A stretch of DNA of 11,195 bases from CAXBPY01 sp003455275. GTDB lineage: Bacteria > Bacteroidota > Bacteroidia > Chitinophagales > UBA10324. The DNA lies in NCBI GenBank assembly GCA_963977675.1, contig CAXBPY010000081.1:1-11195 (forward strand). The letters run 5' to 3'. The notes below the pieces were generated by a model. The model had not been told where the DNA came from and did not search any database. It saw nothing but the letters and a program-made list of their open reading frames with translations. The position numbers and the translations under genes are program-made. This document shows positions 1 to 8,328 of this stretch, in pieces (the stretch's first letter is position 1; each line of letters begins with the position of its first letter).

Positions 1-417
1 ATGGCTGATGTCCCGCGCTTATTTTCTACTTTTAAAATTAAGCGACTGGAACATGCAATGGCGCTTTATGCGTTAGAAACCATGCGCGATAACGGACGCG
101 CTGCAATAATTGTAGGCGGAAACACCCGCTACGATGAATATGGGCGCACAGCCGGAGCCGATATGATTTTTCTTAACTACCTCACCAGCCACTACAATGT
201 GGAAGATGTAATCAACATTGACGGCGCATCTGTTTACACCCGCATGGGAACAAGTTTCGATGTGCGGCTAATACTGATTAACGGGCGAAAGCCATTTGAA
301 GAAACATGGACAACCGCCAAGCGTGATGATAACTTAGGAGAGGAGGATGCTTTTTCTGCAAAACAAGTTACTAATTTTGACACACTTTTCATTCGCGTAA
401 ACAATTTAATTTCATAA
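1..417 (+). CDS. C-terminal part of an N6-adenine-type DNA methyltransferase (5' end outside the window)
   Basis: Probably methylates adenine in DNA, as the methylase half of a methylase/Strawberry-notch helicase pair like that fused in phage P1 DarB. The 138 visible residues contain LEHAMALYALETMRDNGRAA followed by IIVGG, then NVEDVINIDG and TSFDVRLILINGRKP. This is the stretch that follows the catalytic NPPY/NPPF motif in Eco57I/DarB-like methylases. The end, with VTNFDTLFIRV, resembles the usual close of this family. The catalytic NPPF and the S-adenosylmethionine-binding motif are not visible and should lie upstream, so the ATG at base 1 is most likely an internal methionine and the gene is 5'-partial. 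It is followed after one base by a small membrane-protein gene. In relatives I know, methylase and SNO helicase are often one polypeptide; here about 830 bases with three small genes separate them. The family assignment is fairly secure; the DNA target is unknown. Confidence 0.75.
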   Translation: MADVPRLFSTFKIKRLEHAMALYALETMRDNGRAAIIVGGNTRYDEYGRTAGADMIFLNYLTSHYNVEDVINIDGASVYTRMGTSFDVRLILINGRKPFEETWTTAKRDDNLGEEDAFSAKQVTNFDTLFIRVNNLIS

Positions 418-418
418 T

Positions 419-601
419 ATGGAAAAAACACTACTCATCAACCTCACACTGCCCGTAACCTTTGCAATGGTAGGGCTTGGGCTTCGCTACTTTGGTAATG
501 AACAAGGACAGAAAGCCAGCCATACTGTTTTTGTTGCTTCTGCAATTACACTTTTTGTTGTTACCGGAATCGGAGTTTACAGATATACAAAACAAGGATA
601 A
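419..601 (+). CDS. Small two-helix membrane protein, function unknown
   Basis: This is a 60-residue protein I do not recognise. It has two hydrophobic segments, about residues 5-24 (LLINLTLPVTFAMVGLGLRYF region) and 35-54 (TVFVASAITLFVVTGIGVY). A short polar loop with NEQGQKASH separates them, and the C-terminus is basic (RYTKQG), which fits a helical hairpin in the inner membrane. There is no signal-peptide cleavage site and no cysteine. It starts one base after the methyltransferase stop with no Shine-Dalgarno-like sequence, so translation is probably coupled. Holin-like proteins are also small two-helix membrane proteins, but nothing here (no lysin neighbour, no typical charged tail cluster) supports that reading. 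It more likely belongs with the next two membrane proteins as an accessory of the polyvalent-protein module. Confidence 0.7.
   Translation: MEKTLLINLTLPVTFAMVGLGLRYFGNEQGQKASHTVFVASAITLFVVTGIGVYRYTKQG
594..598 (+). promoter_or_regulatory. Shine-Dalgarno-like AAGGA before the 604 start
   Basis: AAGGA lies five bases before the ATG at 604 and overlaps the end of the previous gene. It is the only start in the window with a recognisable purine-rich site at a workable distance. The starts at 419, 1002, 1250, 6985 and 8328 have none and probably rely on coupling or on the AT-rich, SD-poor initiation usual in Bacteroidota. Confidence 0.35.
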
Positions 602-603
602 AA

Positions 604-1005
604 ATGGCTTCATACAAATTTAAGCAAAACTATTCTGCAGTTGGTGGTAATGTAGTTCCTCCCGGAGCAGGATTAGCAACTTTTCGGCTTACAAGAAATT
701 TCATTGCAGGCGAACAAGTGAATGGAGAAATGTTAGATGGTGCTCCAAAAATTCAAATTACAACAATTGGCGGAATCAATTCTCATGGGGGGGCTTATTC
801 AGGAAATGCAACCTATGATATTCCAACCGAAATTCTTGAAAAAATTTCTGACACTTCAATAATTAAAGACGGCGGTTCTCCATCTCCTGCACCAATTATA
901 ACCAAAACTCCACCGAAGTTTCAATTAACTCCAACAACGGCTGTAATTGCAACAATAATTGTTTTGGGTGTGGCTTATTATCTGAGTAAAGCAATTTTTA
1001 AATGA
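604..1005 (+). CDS. Small C-tail-anchored membrane protein with a beta-rich N-terminal domain
   Basis: This 133-residue protein is not a family I can name. Residues 1-85 are rich in beta-prone and glycine residues (KFKQNYSAVGG, FIAGEQVNGEM, IQITTIGG, ATYDIPTEILEKI) and look like a small barrel-type domain. Residues 86-108 are a Ser/Pro/Thr linker that starts just after a double glycine (IIKDGGSPSPAP, G90-G91). Residues 110-129 are one transmembrane helix (TTAVIATIIVLGVAYYLSKA) with a very short basic tail. The protein has no signal peptide, so it is probably tail-anchored with the folded domain in the cytoplasm, or is a virion membrane protein. It follows the previous stop by two bases and its stop overlaps the next start (ATGA at 1002-1005). 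A seven-G run at 787-793 sits in mid-gene. Coding status is good; function is unknown. Confidence 0.7.
   Translation: MASYKFKQNYSAVGGNVVPPGAGLATFRLTRNFIAGEQVNGEMLDGAPKIQITTIGGINSHGGAYSGNATYDIPTEILEKISDTSIIKDGGSPSPAPIITKTPPKFQLTPTTAVIATIIVLGVAYYLSKAIFK
787..793 (+). repeat. Homopolymer run of seven G
   Basis: Seven consecutive G follow SH codons inside the 133-residue membrane-protein gene and encode part of HGGAYSG. The surrounding DNA is AT-rich, so the tract stands out. A change of one base would remove the transmembrane anchor from the product. Confidence 0.9.
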
Positions 1006-1253
1006 AACACTACCGCTATAACAACACTGAGGGACCCACACCACCAGAACAATACGCTGGTGTGAAATATTTTTCTGACCCGTATATATCTACCATCCTT
1101 ACAATGGAAAAACAAAGAATGGATGATGGCGAACCGATTTTTGGAAAAGCAAGTGTAACTCCAAGCCACGAGCCACCAACCACTAACTACATGCTGTTGC
1201 TTGTAGTTGGAATAATTATTATTTCATTTTCAATATATCATGCTGTAAAATGA
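1002..1253 (+). CDS. Small C-tail-anchored membrane protein, function unknown
   Basis: This is an 83-residue protein with no family I recognise. The N-terminal 50 residues are polar and look like a tyrosine-, proline- and acid-rich cytoplasmic tail (MKHYRYNNTEGPTPPEQYAG; MEKQRMDDGEPIFG). Residues 52-62 form a short linker (SVTPSHEPPTT). Residues 63-79 are one hydrophobic helix (MLLLVVGIIIISFSIYH) and the end is AVK. The plan of soluble part, Pro/Thr linker and terminal helix is the same as in the gene before it, although I see no sequence similarity. Both junctions are ATGA overlaps (1002-1005 upstream, 1250-1253 downstream), so it is translationally coupled to the giant helicase gene. The linker is encoded by a copy of a 14-bp DNA repeat found again at 9032-9059. 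It could be a membrane tether for the helicase; that is inference from gene order. Confidence 0.65.
   Translation: MKHYRYNNTEGPTPPEQYAGVKYFSDPYISTILTMEKQRMDDGEPIFGKASVTPSHEPPTTNYMLLLVVGIIIISFSIYHAVK
1170..1183 (+). repeat. Copy 1 of the 14-bp repeat GAGCCACCAACCAC
   Basis: Exact match to 9032-9045, and close to the adjoining copy at 9046-9059. It is read here in frame 0 as E-P-P-T-(T), just before the transmembrane helix of the 83-residue protein. A partial unit (AAGCCAC) precedes it at 1163-1169. Confidence 0.8.
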
Positions 1254-4200
1254 GCGAGACAAAACCAATTGCCACCGAGCAACTTTTAATTGACTACGCT
1301 AAAGATTCAACTGATTTTGATGATTTCTTTTGGAAGGTGCGTCGTCAGAATATTCCTGATGGTGAAGGAGGTTATGTATTGCCTACCATTTGGATGAAAA
1401 TTCTTAAACTTGATGATGACAGGCATAAGAATACAGAGAAACTGAAAAAGTTTTATGACAAACATAAAACGCGAAAAATGGATTCGGCGTTAAGAAGTTT
1501 TGATTACAACATTTCAGAAGCAGTTGAGAAAAAATTTTACAAACCAGGAACTTATGATATTATTCGTGAACTGACAGATAAATTAAAAATATTCATTCAG
1601 TCAAACACACGAGTGCCTGATGTTGTTATTCACAGCGTTTTTGTTCCGCCACAAATTTTACAAAAAAATAAACGAAGTCAAATCCAATTATCTGTTTATT
1701 TTAAATTTCCAGAGGGACAAGCAAGAAAAAAACAAAACGAAATACAAAAGGAAATTGATAAAATTATTGACTTCTATATTTCAGAGCAACTTGATTCTGA
1801 CCTTTCCGAATACAACGAAGCACATCTGCCTGAAAAATCATTTCTAAACAAACTTGCTTCTGGCATAAGCCACGCCGCCACCAAGGTAAAAAACTTTGTA
1901 ACCGATAAAGATAATGCGCCGGATTTTATTACAAGTTCTGACGCTTTAAATATTAATTTCCTTGACAATCCACAAAATACAGGCGCAATAGCAGGAAATT
2001 TACTTATCGCTGAATTTCAAAAATATAATGCCGATGTAATTACCGTGAACAAAGGCGGTAAAAAAGCACTGAAAGAATTAGTTGATAAATTTGGAAATAA
2101 ACTTTTTCAAAATATTTATGGCGTTCCTAACAGAAAAGTTTATGACGATGAATTGTTTGCTGTTTGGTTTGATAAAGGATTAGTGCTTCAATGTGAATCA
2201 GGAAACTCTATGCATGGAGACAATGTTTCTCTTTACTGCACTTATTATTTATCTGATTATATCAAGCAAACAAAACTTGACGACCAAATTGAAGTTCGCC
2301 TTTCTGATAATACTTTATCTGATGTTGTAAAACAAATTATTACAACAATAGAACAAAGAACCAAAATTAAATTACCTCGTGCATCCGACGAGTTACCTCC
2401 TCAAAAAAGAACCGTTAAAGAAGAATCTTTATTTGAAATAGAAAAAGAAATAAATGCCACCTTTGAAATCTTAGAAGAAGAATATGGAATTAATGGACAT
2501 TTTAATGAAGATTTGTATATTGAAGACAATTCAAAAAATAATATAAAAATTACCAAAGATTCAAAAGTTTTTGATAAAAGAGGAAATGAACTCGTTGAAA
2601 AATATTATAAATTATTAAAACAATACCAGGAGATAGATAATAATAAAGAATTTAAAAAAATGAATCCTCAAATTCCCCCAACCACTGCTACAACGGAACT
2701 TGAAGCAGCTAACCTACACATCACCGCGCCAACCGAAACCAAAAATGCTTCGCCAGTGGACACAACCTACATACCCGCCAGCGATGCGTGCGCTACGCTT
2801 GACACCACCGCACCTGAATTGCTCCGCTACGAAATGCTCAAAGCAATTGAGACAGTTGACCGCCGGGTAAATGGTGTAGATGAATATGTGAGCGAAAAAC
2901 TTGGCTTCCACGATATCAACTGCACTATGGAAGAAAAGCAGCAAGGTATCAAGTGCCTGTGTGATGCATTTGGCGCAGAACAAATAGATGCGCTGGCAAT
3001 GGCTATCTTTAATGTAGAGAACCGCCACGAAAGCACCATCATAGGCGACATGACGGGAATCGGGAAAGGTCGCGTGGCTGCAGGTGTAATGGAGTATGCA
3101 CGGCTTCACAAAAAAATTCCAATCTTCTTTACTGCAAAAGCAAATCTGTTTTCTGATATGGCTCGCGACCTGGTAGCCATCGGCGCCGATGCAGGTATTC
3201 CTCAGGAGTTTCTTACTACCGAAACCAGATTGAAGAAAAGAACAGTAACCCGAAAAGAAATTACCGAAGCACGCGAACAGGCAATTGAAGATGGTGTGGA
3301 TCCTGATGAAGCAGTAGAACAACTGTGGCTTGAAGCAGAAGCAGGCGGAATTGAAATGCCTGTTTACATTCCGAATAAAAATTACAAAGAACAATGTTTT
3401 GGAAAAAAAAGATTTGTTCCGTTCATCATCAATGCCAATGATACCCGCACTGCTGTGCAGGATGAAGAAGGAAATATTCTTTATCGCCCGCTTGCCGGAA
3501 ATTCAGCAGAGCGAAACGAAGCAATGGCTCACGCCGGAATGCCAAAAGGTTATGATGGAGTGTTTCTCACTTATTCTCAAATATCAGGAAGCAAGCGCAG
3601 TGAAGCAAAGCGTAAATTTCTGATGTCACTTGCACCGGAAGCAATTATTATTATGGACGAAAGCCACAATGCAGCAGGAGATAGCAACACGGGTAAGTTC
3701 ATGAAAGAATTGTTAAAGGCATGTAGCGGGGCAGTATTTCTTTCAGCCACCTTTGCAAAGCGCCCGGACAATATGCCAATCTATGCAGCTAAAACTGCAA
3801 TACAGGACGCTGAATTAGATGATACGCAATTAGTAGATGCTGTTCGTCGTGGCGGGGTTGCATTGCAGGAAATTCTTGCAAGTATGCTTACACGCGAGGG
3901 CGAGCACATACGCCGAGAACGCAGTTACGAGGGAGTGGAAGTAAATTACATGTATCTGGATTCAAGCCAGCGCGAAGGCAATAGCCCGCACCCTGAGTTT
4001 GACTTAAAAGATGTTCACCGTGCCGTAGCCGACAGCGCAACTGAACTGCTTCGTGATATTATGGAGTTTCAGAAACAATATGTGAAGCCCGCAATTGAAA
4101 AAAAGAATGAGCGCCTGAAATCGCGCATGACAAAGGGAACCGAAGAAGGCGGAATCAATAACATGCCGGTATTTAACGGGGTATTTCAGTTGATTTCTCA

Positions 4201-6961
4201 GATGCTTTTTTCAATTAAAGCATCTGTGGTGGCGCAGCACGCAGTCAATCGTTTGAAAGAAGGTCGCAAGCCGGTAATTGCGTTCAGTTCTACCATGGAA
4301 AGTTTCTTAAACCGCCTTACCAATGATGAAGGAATGCAATTGCGCGACGGAGAAGTGATTGCTGATGATTTCAGTCATGTGTTTTTGCACCGGTTAAAGA
4401 ACTGCACCAAATACACTGTAACCAATCCTGACGGGACCGCTTACACTGAGTATTTAATTCCGGAAGAAATGGGAGAGGACTTTATGAATGCTTATGCTTA
4501 TCTTGAAAAGAAAATAAAGCAAACTGTTACAGGAATTTCACTTTCACCGATTGATGTGCTTTACTACCACATTCAAAATGCAGGATTCACGGTAGAAGAA
4601 GTAACAGGCAGAAAAAATCGTTTGAAAATTAACGGCGACGGAACTGCAATTTACACCAGCCGTGTGTTCCGAAATGCGAAAGAAACTTTCCGCATGATCA
4701 ATGATAATGAAATTGACTGTATCATGATTAACCGCGCCGGAAGCACCGGAGCCAGCGCACATGCGATTCCAACCAAGAAAGTTCCGAAAGATAAAGTGAA
4801 GCAGCGTTGCATGATTATTTTACAGGCGGAGTTGGATATTAACGAGGAAGTTCAAAAGCGCGGGCGTATTTTCCGAACAGGTCAAATATTTAAACCGATT
4901 TACGATTATGTGATTTCTGCTGTTCCGGCCGAGAAGCGCTATATGATTATGCTTCAGCATAAGCTCAGTTCGCTTGATGCAAACACCACTTCAAATCAAA
5001 AGCAATCAACTGCAATTCTTGATACTGATGATTTTCTGAACAAATACGGAGACCGAATTGTGCTGAACTGGCTGTTCGAACACATGAGTATCTATAACAA
5101 TCAGCTTGGCGCACCATTCGGAAACCTGAACAAACTCGCTCAGGAATACGGAGGCATCGAGCATGTGCCTGTGCCAGCGGATTGCGCGCACCGCACGAGC
5201 GGACGAATTGCAGTATTACCAACCAAGCAACAAGAGCAGTTTTATGATGAAGTCATTGAGCAATACAAAGACACTGTATTTCTTCTTAAACAAAGCGGAG
5301 AATATGATCTCGAAGTTGGTGTGGCTGAAAAACTTGAGGCCGAAACTGAAGAAAAAATGATTGTGTCATTGGGTAGTGGCGATAAAAGTATTTTCAGTCG
5401 CCATGCGATTCTCGAAAAATGTATTGTCAATAACCTGAGCAAGCCCTACAAGAGCGAAGAAGTTCGCGCGATGGTGGAGCAAACGCTCACTGATGCTGAT
5501 GGAAATAAAGTTACTGTTGAAGAATATACCAATGCACTGAAGAGCGATGTGAAAGCATACGCTAAGGCGGAGATAGAGCGGATGGCAAAGTATATTGAAA
5601 CCGATACGCAAAATGATTTAGAGAAATTCCGTAACTCACCAATCTGGAAACTTGAACTGGAGAAAAACGGAATCACTCAAAAGGATATTGATATGCGTGT
5701 GGAAGAAAAAGCCCGTGAGCTGGAAGCAGAAAAAGCAACCCGACTGCACGAAAGCGAAAACTACGAAAACTCACAGGCAGGTTACATCAATACCTTCATT
5801 GATTTCTTCCGTCCGGGTAAGGTAGTTGCTTATCCATTGTTTGTAGCCGGCGGCGACATTAACAACCCGGAAACTACTTTTATCAAGGGAATTTTCGTTG
5901 GGTTTGCGATTAACAAATCAACCAAAAATCCTTATGCAAAGAGCAACATCAAACTTCGCTTCGCGCTTGCTGGTTCGCAGCGCTACCGCGTAGTTCCGCT
6001 TTCAAAATTGGATATAATTTCTCAGTGCCGCGACATGACGCGCACACGAATTTCCAGCAATGAGAGTTATGAATACATGCTCAAAATATGGAACAGTGAA
6101 ATTAAGAAAGCCAGTGCCGACCGTATTTATCAATACATCGTTACCGGAAACATTCTGAAAGCTCTTGCCAAGTCAGATATTCAGAAAGGAAAACTCATTC
6201 GATTTACTACCATCAAGGGCGGAGTAAGAAACGGTGTGCTGATGACTTATGACTTTAAACCGGAAGGAACCAAGCGTATTCATGGCGAAGATGAAAAGCC
6301 GGTAAGAGTTACAGTGCCGATTACTTATGCACTGCACATTCTCCAGGATTCAGAACCGGACACAAATCCGATTGAAACTTCACTTGGAATTACAATAGTG
6401 AAAAAGCATAATACGGGAAGCACAGGACATCGCGGTTTTGTGGCTCGTGATGCAGACAAATACATTTACGAAGTAATGATGCCTTCCAAAAAGGACTTTG
6501 CAAAATACTACGCTGAAGACCAGGTGCTTGTGGGGCTGACTAAAAATCAGTTTAACAAAGTTGCAACGAACATGCGTGGCGAGGTGCCGGAAAACAAGTT
6601 GCAGAATCTTTTGGATTACCTGAAAGAACAATACAATGCTACTGCATCACTCAGCCGCGCACAGTTCGACCATTATGTGAAACCGCATGTGAAGATGGAG
6701 GAATACACGGACGAGGAATCACCATTGCCAATACAGGAAAAAATTTTGGATGACCTTCAGCAACAGGACCGCGAGGCAGAAAAGATGATTGACGAAAAAA
6801 ATAAGGAGGAAGCAGTGAATCTTGATGCTGAAAAAACTGCAGAAGATGATGCTGCTGCCCGCATTAAGCAACTCGAAGATGAAGCAGAACTGAACCGCCG
6901 CCGTGCCTCTGTAGCAAAGAAATTTGCGAAGGTGAATGTGTTGCTGGAATTGGGAGTTTAA
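1250..6961 (+). CDS. Giant Strawberry-notch (SNO) superfamily 2 helicase with an unknown N-terminal region
   Basis: A predicted ATP-dependent DNA helicase/translocase of the Strawberry-notch type, as in P1 DarB and other phage and plasmid polyvalent proteins. Length is 1903 residues. Residues 1-470 are unrecognised, charged and AT-rich in DNA; 471-520 are a Thr/Pro/Ala linker. The helicase core has Walker A GDMTGIGKGR (599-608), motif Ia around IFFTAKANLFSDMARDL, Walker B IIIMDESH (D803-E804-S805-H806), motif III SATF (832-835), and the SNO C-domain with SLSPIDVLYYHIQNAGF, CIMINRAGSTGASAHA and QKRGRIFRTGQ (1202-1212; arginines 1204, 1206, 1209). These key residues are all present, so it should be active. 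About 1480-1720 is the conserved accessory region of phage SNO proteins (FFRPGKVVAYPL, IVTGNILKALA, GKLIRFTTIKGG). About 1825-1885 is a charged coiled coil. The ATG at 1250 overlaps the previous stop. An alternative start is ATG 2660, where base composition changes abruptly. It probably acts with the methyltransferase upstream. Confidence 0.93.
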   Translation: MSETKPIATEQLLIDYAKDSTDFDDFFWKVRRQNIPDGEGGYVLPTIWMKILKLDDDRHKNTEKLKKFYDKHKTRKMDSALRSFDYNISEAVEKKFYKPGTYDIIRELTDKLKIFIQSNTRVPDVVIHSVFVPPQILQKNKRSQIQLSVYFKFPEGQARKKQNEIQKEIDKIIDFYISEQLDSDLSEYNEAHLPEKSFLNKLASGISHAATKVKNFVTDKDNAPDFITSSDALNINFLDNPQNTGAIAGNLLIAEFQKYNADVITVNKGGKKALKELVDKFGNKLFQNIYGVPNRKVYDDELFAVWFDKGLVLQCESGNSMHGDNVSLYCTYYLSDYIKQTKLDDQIEVRLSDNTLSDVVKQIITTIEQRTKIKLPRASDELPPQKRTVKEESLFEIEKEINATFEILEEEYGINGHFNEDLYIEDNSKNNIKITKDSKVFDKRGNELVEKYYKLLKQYQEIDNNKEFKKMNPQIPPTTATTELEAANLHITAPTETKNASPVDTTYIPASDACATLDTTAPELLRYEMLKAIETVDRRVNGVDEYVSEKLGFHDINCTMEEKQQGIKCLCDAFGAEQIDALAMAIFNVENRHESTIIGDMTGIGKGRVAAGVMEYARLHKKIPIFFTAKANLFSDMARDLVAIGADAGIPQEFLTTETRLKKRTVTRKEITEAREQAIEDGVDPDEAVEQLWLEAEAGGIEMPVYIPNKNYKEQCFGKKRFVPFIINANDTRTAVQDEEGNILYRPLAGNSAERNEAMAHAGMPKGYDGVFLTYSQISGSKRSEAKRKFLMSLAPEAIIIMDESHNAAGDSNTGKFMKELLKACSGAVFLSATFAKRPDNMPIYAAKTAIQDAELDDTQLVDAVRRGGVALQEILASMLTREGEHIRRERSYEGVEVNYMYLDSSQREGNSPHPEFDLKDVHRAVADSATELLRDIMEFQKQYVKPAIEKKNERLKSRMTKGTEEGGINNMPVFNGVFQLISQMLFSIKASVVAQHAVNRLKEGRKPVIAFSSTMESFLNRLTNDEGMQLRDGEVIADDFSHVFLHRLKNCTKYTVTNPDGTAYTEYLIPEEMGEDFMNAYAYLEKKIKQTVTGISLSPIDVLYYHIQNAGFTVEEVTGRKNRLKINGDGTAIYTSRVFRNAKETFRMINDNEIDCIMINRAGSTGASAHAIPTKKVPKDKVKQRCMIILQAELDINEEVQKRGRIFRTGQIFKPIYDYVISAVPAEKRYMIMLQHKLSSLDANTTSNQKQSTAILDTDDFLNKYGDRIVLNWLFEHMSIYNNQLGAPFGNLNKLAQEYGGIEHVPVPADCAHRTSGRIAVLPTKQQEQFYDEVIEQYKDTVFLLKQSGEYDLEVGVAEKLEAETEEKMIVSLGSGDKSIFSRHAILEKCIVNNLSKPYKSEEVRAMVEQTLTDADGNKVTVEEYTNALKSDVKAYAKAEIERMAKYIETDTQNDLEKFRNSPIWKLELEKNGITQKDIDMRVEEKARELEAEKATRLHESENYENSQAGYINTFIDFFRPGKVVAYPLFVAGGDINNPETTFIKGIFVGFAINKSTKNPYAKSNIKLRFALAGSQRYRVVPLSKLDIISQCRDMTRTRISSNESYEYMLKIWNSEIKKASADRIYQYIVTGNILKALAKSDIQKGKLIRFTTIKGGVRNGVLMTYDFKPEGTKRIHGEDEKPVRVTVPITYALHILQDSEPDTNPIETSLGITIVKKHNTGSTGHRGFVARDADKYIYEVMMPSKKDFAKYYAEDQVLVGLTKNQFNKVATNMRGEVPENKLQNLLDYLKEQYNATASLSRAQFDHYVKPHVKMEEYTDEESPLPIQEKILDDLQQQDREAEKMIDEKNKEEAVNLDAEKTAEDDAAARIKQLEDEAELNRRRASVAKKFAKVNVLLELGV
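2660..2815 (+). other. Composition break and Thr/Pro/Ala linker inside the helicase gene
   Basis: The first 1.4 kb of the gene is very AT-rich: by hand count 11 of 60 bases are G or C at 2521-2580. Directly after ATG 2660 it rises to 32 of 60 (2701-2760) and 35 of 60 (2761-2820). The bases from 2660 encode a low-complexity linker (NPQIPPTTATTELEAAN and on to TTAPELL) between the unknown N-terminal region and the helicase. This is the likely seam of a gene fusion or the true start of an older, shorter helicase gene. An AGGAGA lies at 2628-2633, 26 bases before the ATG, too far for a normal ribosome-binding site. Confidence 0.6.
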
Positions 6962-6984
6962 TTTCATCTTTAAATCTACAAATT

Positions 6985-8328
6985 GTGAAAATCCGCTACT
7001 TTGGTGTTTATGGAAAAACAAATGAACTGCTTGGCGTAGTGAAAAGCGAGCAAACTGATGAAGAATTAGTTAAGGTCGCTGATAAACTGCACGATGACGG
7101 ATTTGTATTGCATAAAATTTCAGAACGACAGTATTATGATTTTAATGAAGGCGATGAATTAACACCAGAAGATTTACGCAACGGGAATTTTATTCGCATG
7201 GACCGTGGCGCACGGCTGGCAGAGCGACATCCTAAAATGGAAGAAAATCTCATTGACAAAACCATCATGGGTTTAAAAAAAAAGTTTACGGATTCCGCAG
7301 AAAATATTTTAAACCAGGAAACAGATAAGCAGCGAGATGAACTTATTTCATGGATTAAAAATCAGAAGGAAAATGTAAAACTTATTATTGCATTTTCAGG
7401 TGGAAAAGATTCTGTTGCAATGGTGCTTTATGCACTTTTTGTTTTGAAAGTTCCGAAAGAACAAATTGAACTGTGGCATCATGAAGTGGATGGAATGGGC
7501 GAACATTTGTTCGATTGGAAATGCACACCTTCATATTGCCGCGCCTTTGCAAAAGCATTTGGAGTAACTATTTTATTCAGCTATGCGAATGGAGGAATCT
7601 TGAGAGAAATTTTTCGTGAAAATGAAACCATACAGCCGATTTATTTTCAAGAGAAACAAAATGGAGAATACATAGAAGTAAAGCCGAAAGACAAAGCAGA
7701 ATTTAAAAGCACACGCCGCAAATTCCCTGCAGTGAGTGCCGACCTTAACACTCGCTGGTGCAGTTGGATTGCAAAGATTGGTGTAATGAATAAAGCCATC
7801 AACAATATGTCTCGCTACAAGAACGCGAACATTGTTGTCCTAACTGGTGAGCGCAGGCAGGAAAGCACAGCACGAAGCCGTTACAATGAAATTGAACCTT
7901 ATCGCAGCATGAGCAAAACCCGCCGTGCTATTGCATGGCGACCGATTATTGATTGGAGTGAGAAACAAGTTTGGGGAATAATTGAAGCACATCGCGTGCA
8001 ACCGCACCCGTGCTACATGCTTGGGTGGAACAGGTGCAGTTGTCAGTTGTGCATATTCAGCTCAGCCAATGCGTGGGCAAGCATTTTTGAAATCAGTCCG
8101 GAAAAAGTTTTGCGCATCAATGAAATTGAGAAAGAACTTGGATTTACTTTGTATCGCGACAAAAATATTTGGGACGCAAAAGTGACGAATGGAAATTCTT
8201 TTATTCCGGAAGATATGAAAGCACGCTGGCTTGATGAGGCATTAGATGAATTTATATCACCAATTGTTATTGAGGATTGGAAACTACCTGCGGGAGCATT
8301 TAAAACCGAAACTATGGGGGCGAACTGA
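6985..8328 (+). CDS. PP-loop PAPS-reductase-like protein with N-terminal extension and cysteine cluster
   Basis: A member of the phosphoadenosine-phosphosulfate (PAPS) reductase/PP-loop ATP-pyrophosphatase superfamily, which activates substrates with ATP or binds adenylyl sulfate; DndC of DNA phosphorothioation is a distant relative. The 447 residues carry the PP-loop SGGKDS (138-143), RWCSWIAK (C259), LTGERRQESTARSRY, and RPIIDWSEKQVW with HPCYMLGWNRCSCQLCIF (C343, C351, C353, C356), typical of the phage branch. The clustered cysteines could hold an iron-sulfur cluster or zinc. Residues 1-70 precede the family core and are not recognised. The start is GTG at 6985, 23 bases after the helicase stop; the next in-frame ATG (7198, residue 72) would remove the whole extension, so GTG is preferred but not certain. 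The stop overlaps the next ATG by one base (TGATG). Substrate is unknown: sulfate assimilation, tRNA thiolation and DNA sulfur modification are all possible. Its place between a DNA helicase and ART effectors favours nucleic-acid modification. Confidence 0.87.
   Translation: MKIRYFGVYGKTNELLGVVKSEQTDEELVKVADKLHDDGFVLHKISERQYYDFNEGDELTPEDLRNGNFIRMDRGARLAERHPKMEENLIDKTIMGLKKKFTDSAENILNQETDKQRDELISWIKNQKENVKLIIAFSGGKDSVAMVLYALFVLKVPKEQIELWHHEVDGMGEHLFDWKCTPSYCRAFAKAFGVTILFSYANGGILREIFRENETIQPIYFQEKQNGEYIEVKPKDKAEFKSTRRKFPAVSADLNTRWCSWIAKIGVMNKAINNMSRYKNANIVVLTGERRQESTARSRYNEIEPYRSMSKTRRAIAWRPIIDWSEKQVWGIIEAHRVQPHPCYMLGWNRCSCQLCIFSSANAWASIFEISPEKVLRINEIEKELGFTLYRDKNIWDAKVTNGNSFIPEDMKARWLDEALDEFISPIVIEDWKLPAGAFKTETMGAN

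Noticed and set aside
1..417. Complete small methylase-like gene starting at base 1
   Set aside because: The SAM-binding and NPPY/F motifs are missing and should lie directly upstream. The window edge coincides with an ATG that is probably internal.
2714..3394. 226-residue open frame on the minus strand
   Set aside because: It lies opposite the conserved helicase linker and Walker A region. The protein is Phe/Cys/His-rich with no domain, as expected for the complement of an acidic coding strand.
6962..6984. Gap before the PP-loop gene as a terminator or promoter
   Set aside because: It is 23 bases of AT-rich sequence with no stem-loop and no TANNTTTG-type -7 box.
7275..7283. Nine-A run, and eight-A runs at 3403-3410 and 9473-9480, as programmed frameshift sites
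   Set aside because: All three read through in frame as Lys codons into conserved protein sequence. No alternative frame continues with a recognisable domain. Such runs are common in AT-rich Lys codons.
7982..8185. 67-residue plus-strand frame inside the PP-loop gene
   Set aside because: It overlaps the conserved cysteine cluster in another frame and has no independent features.
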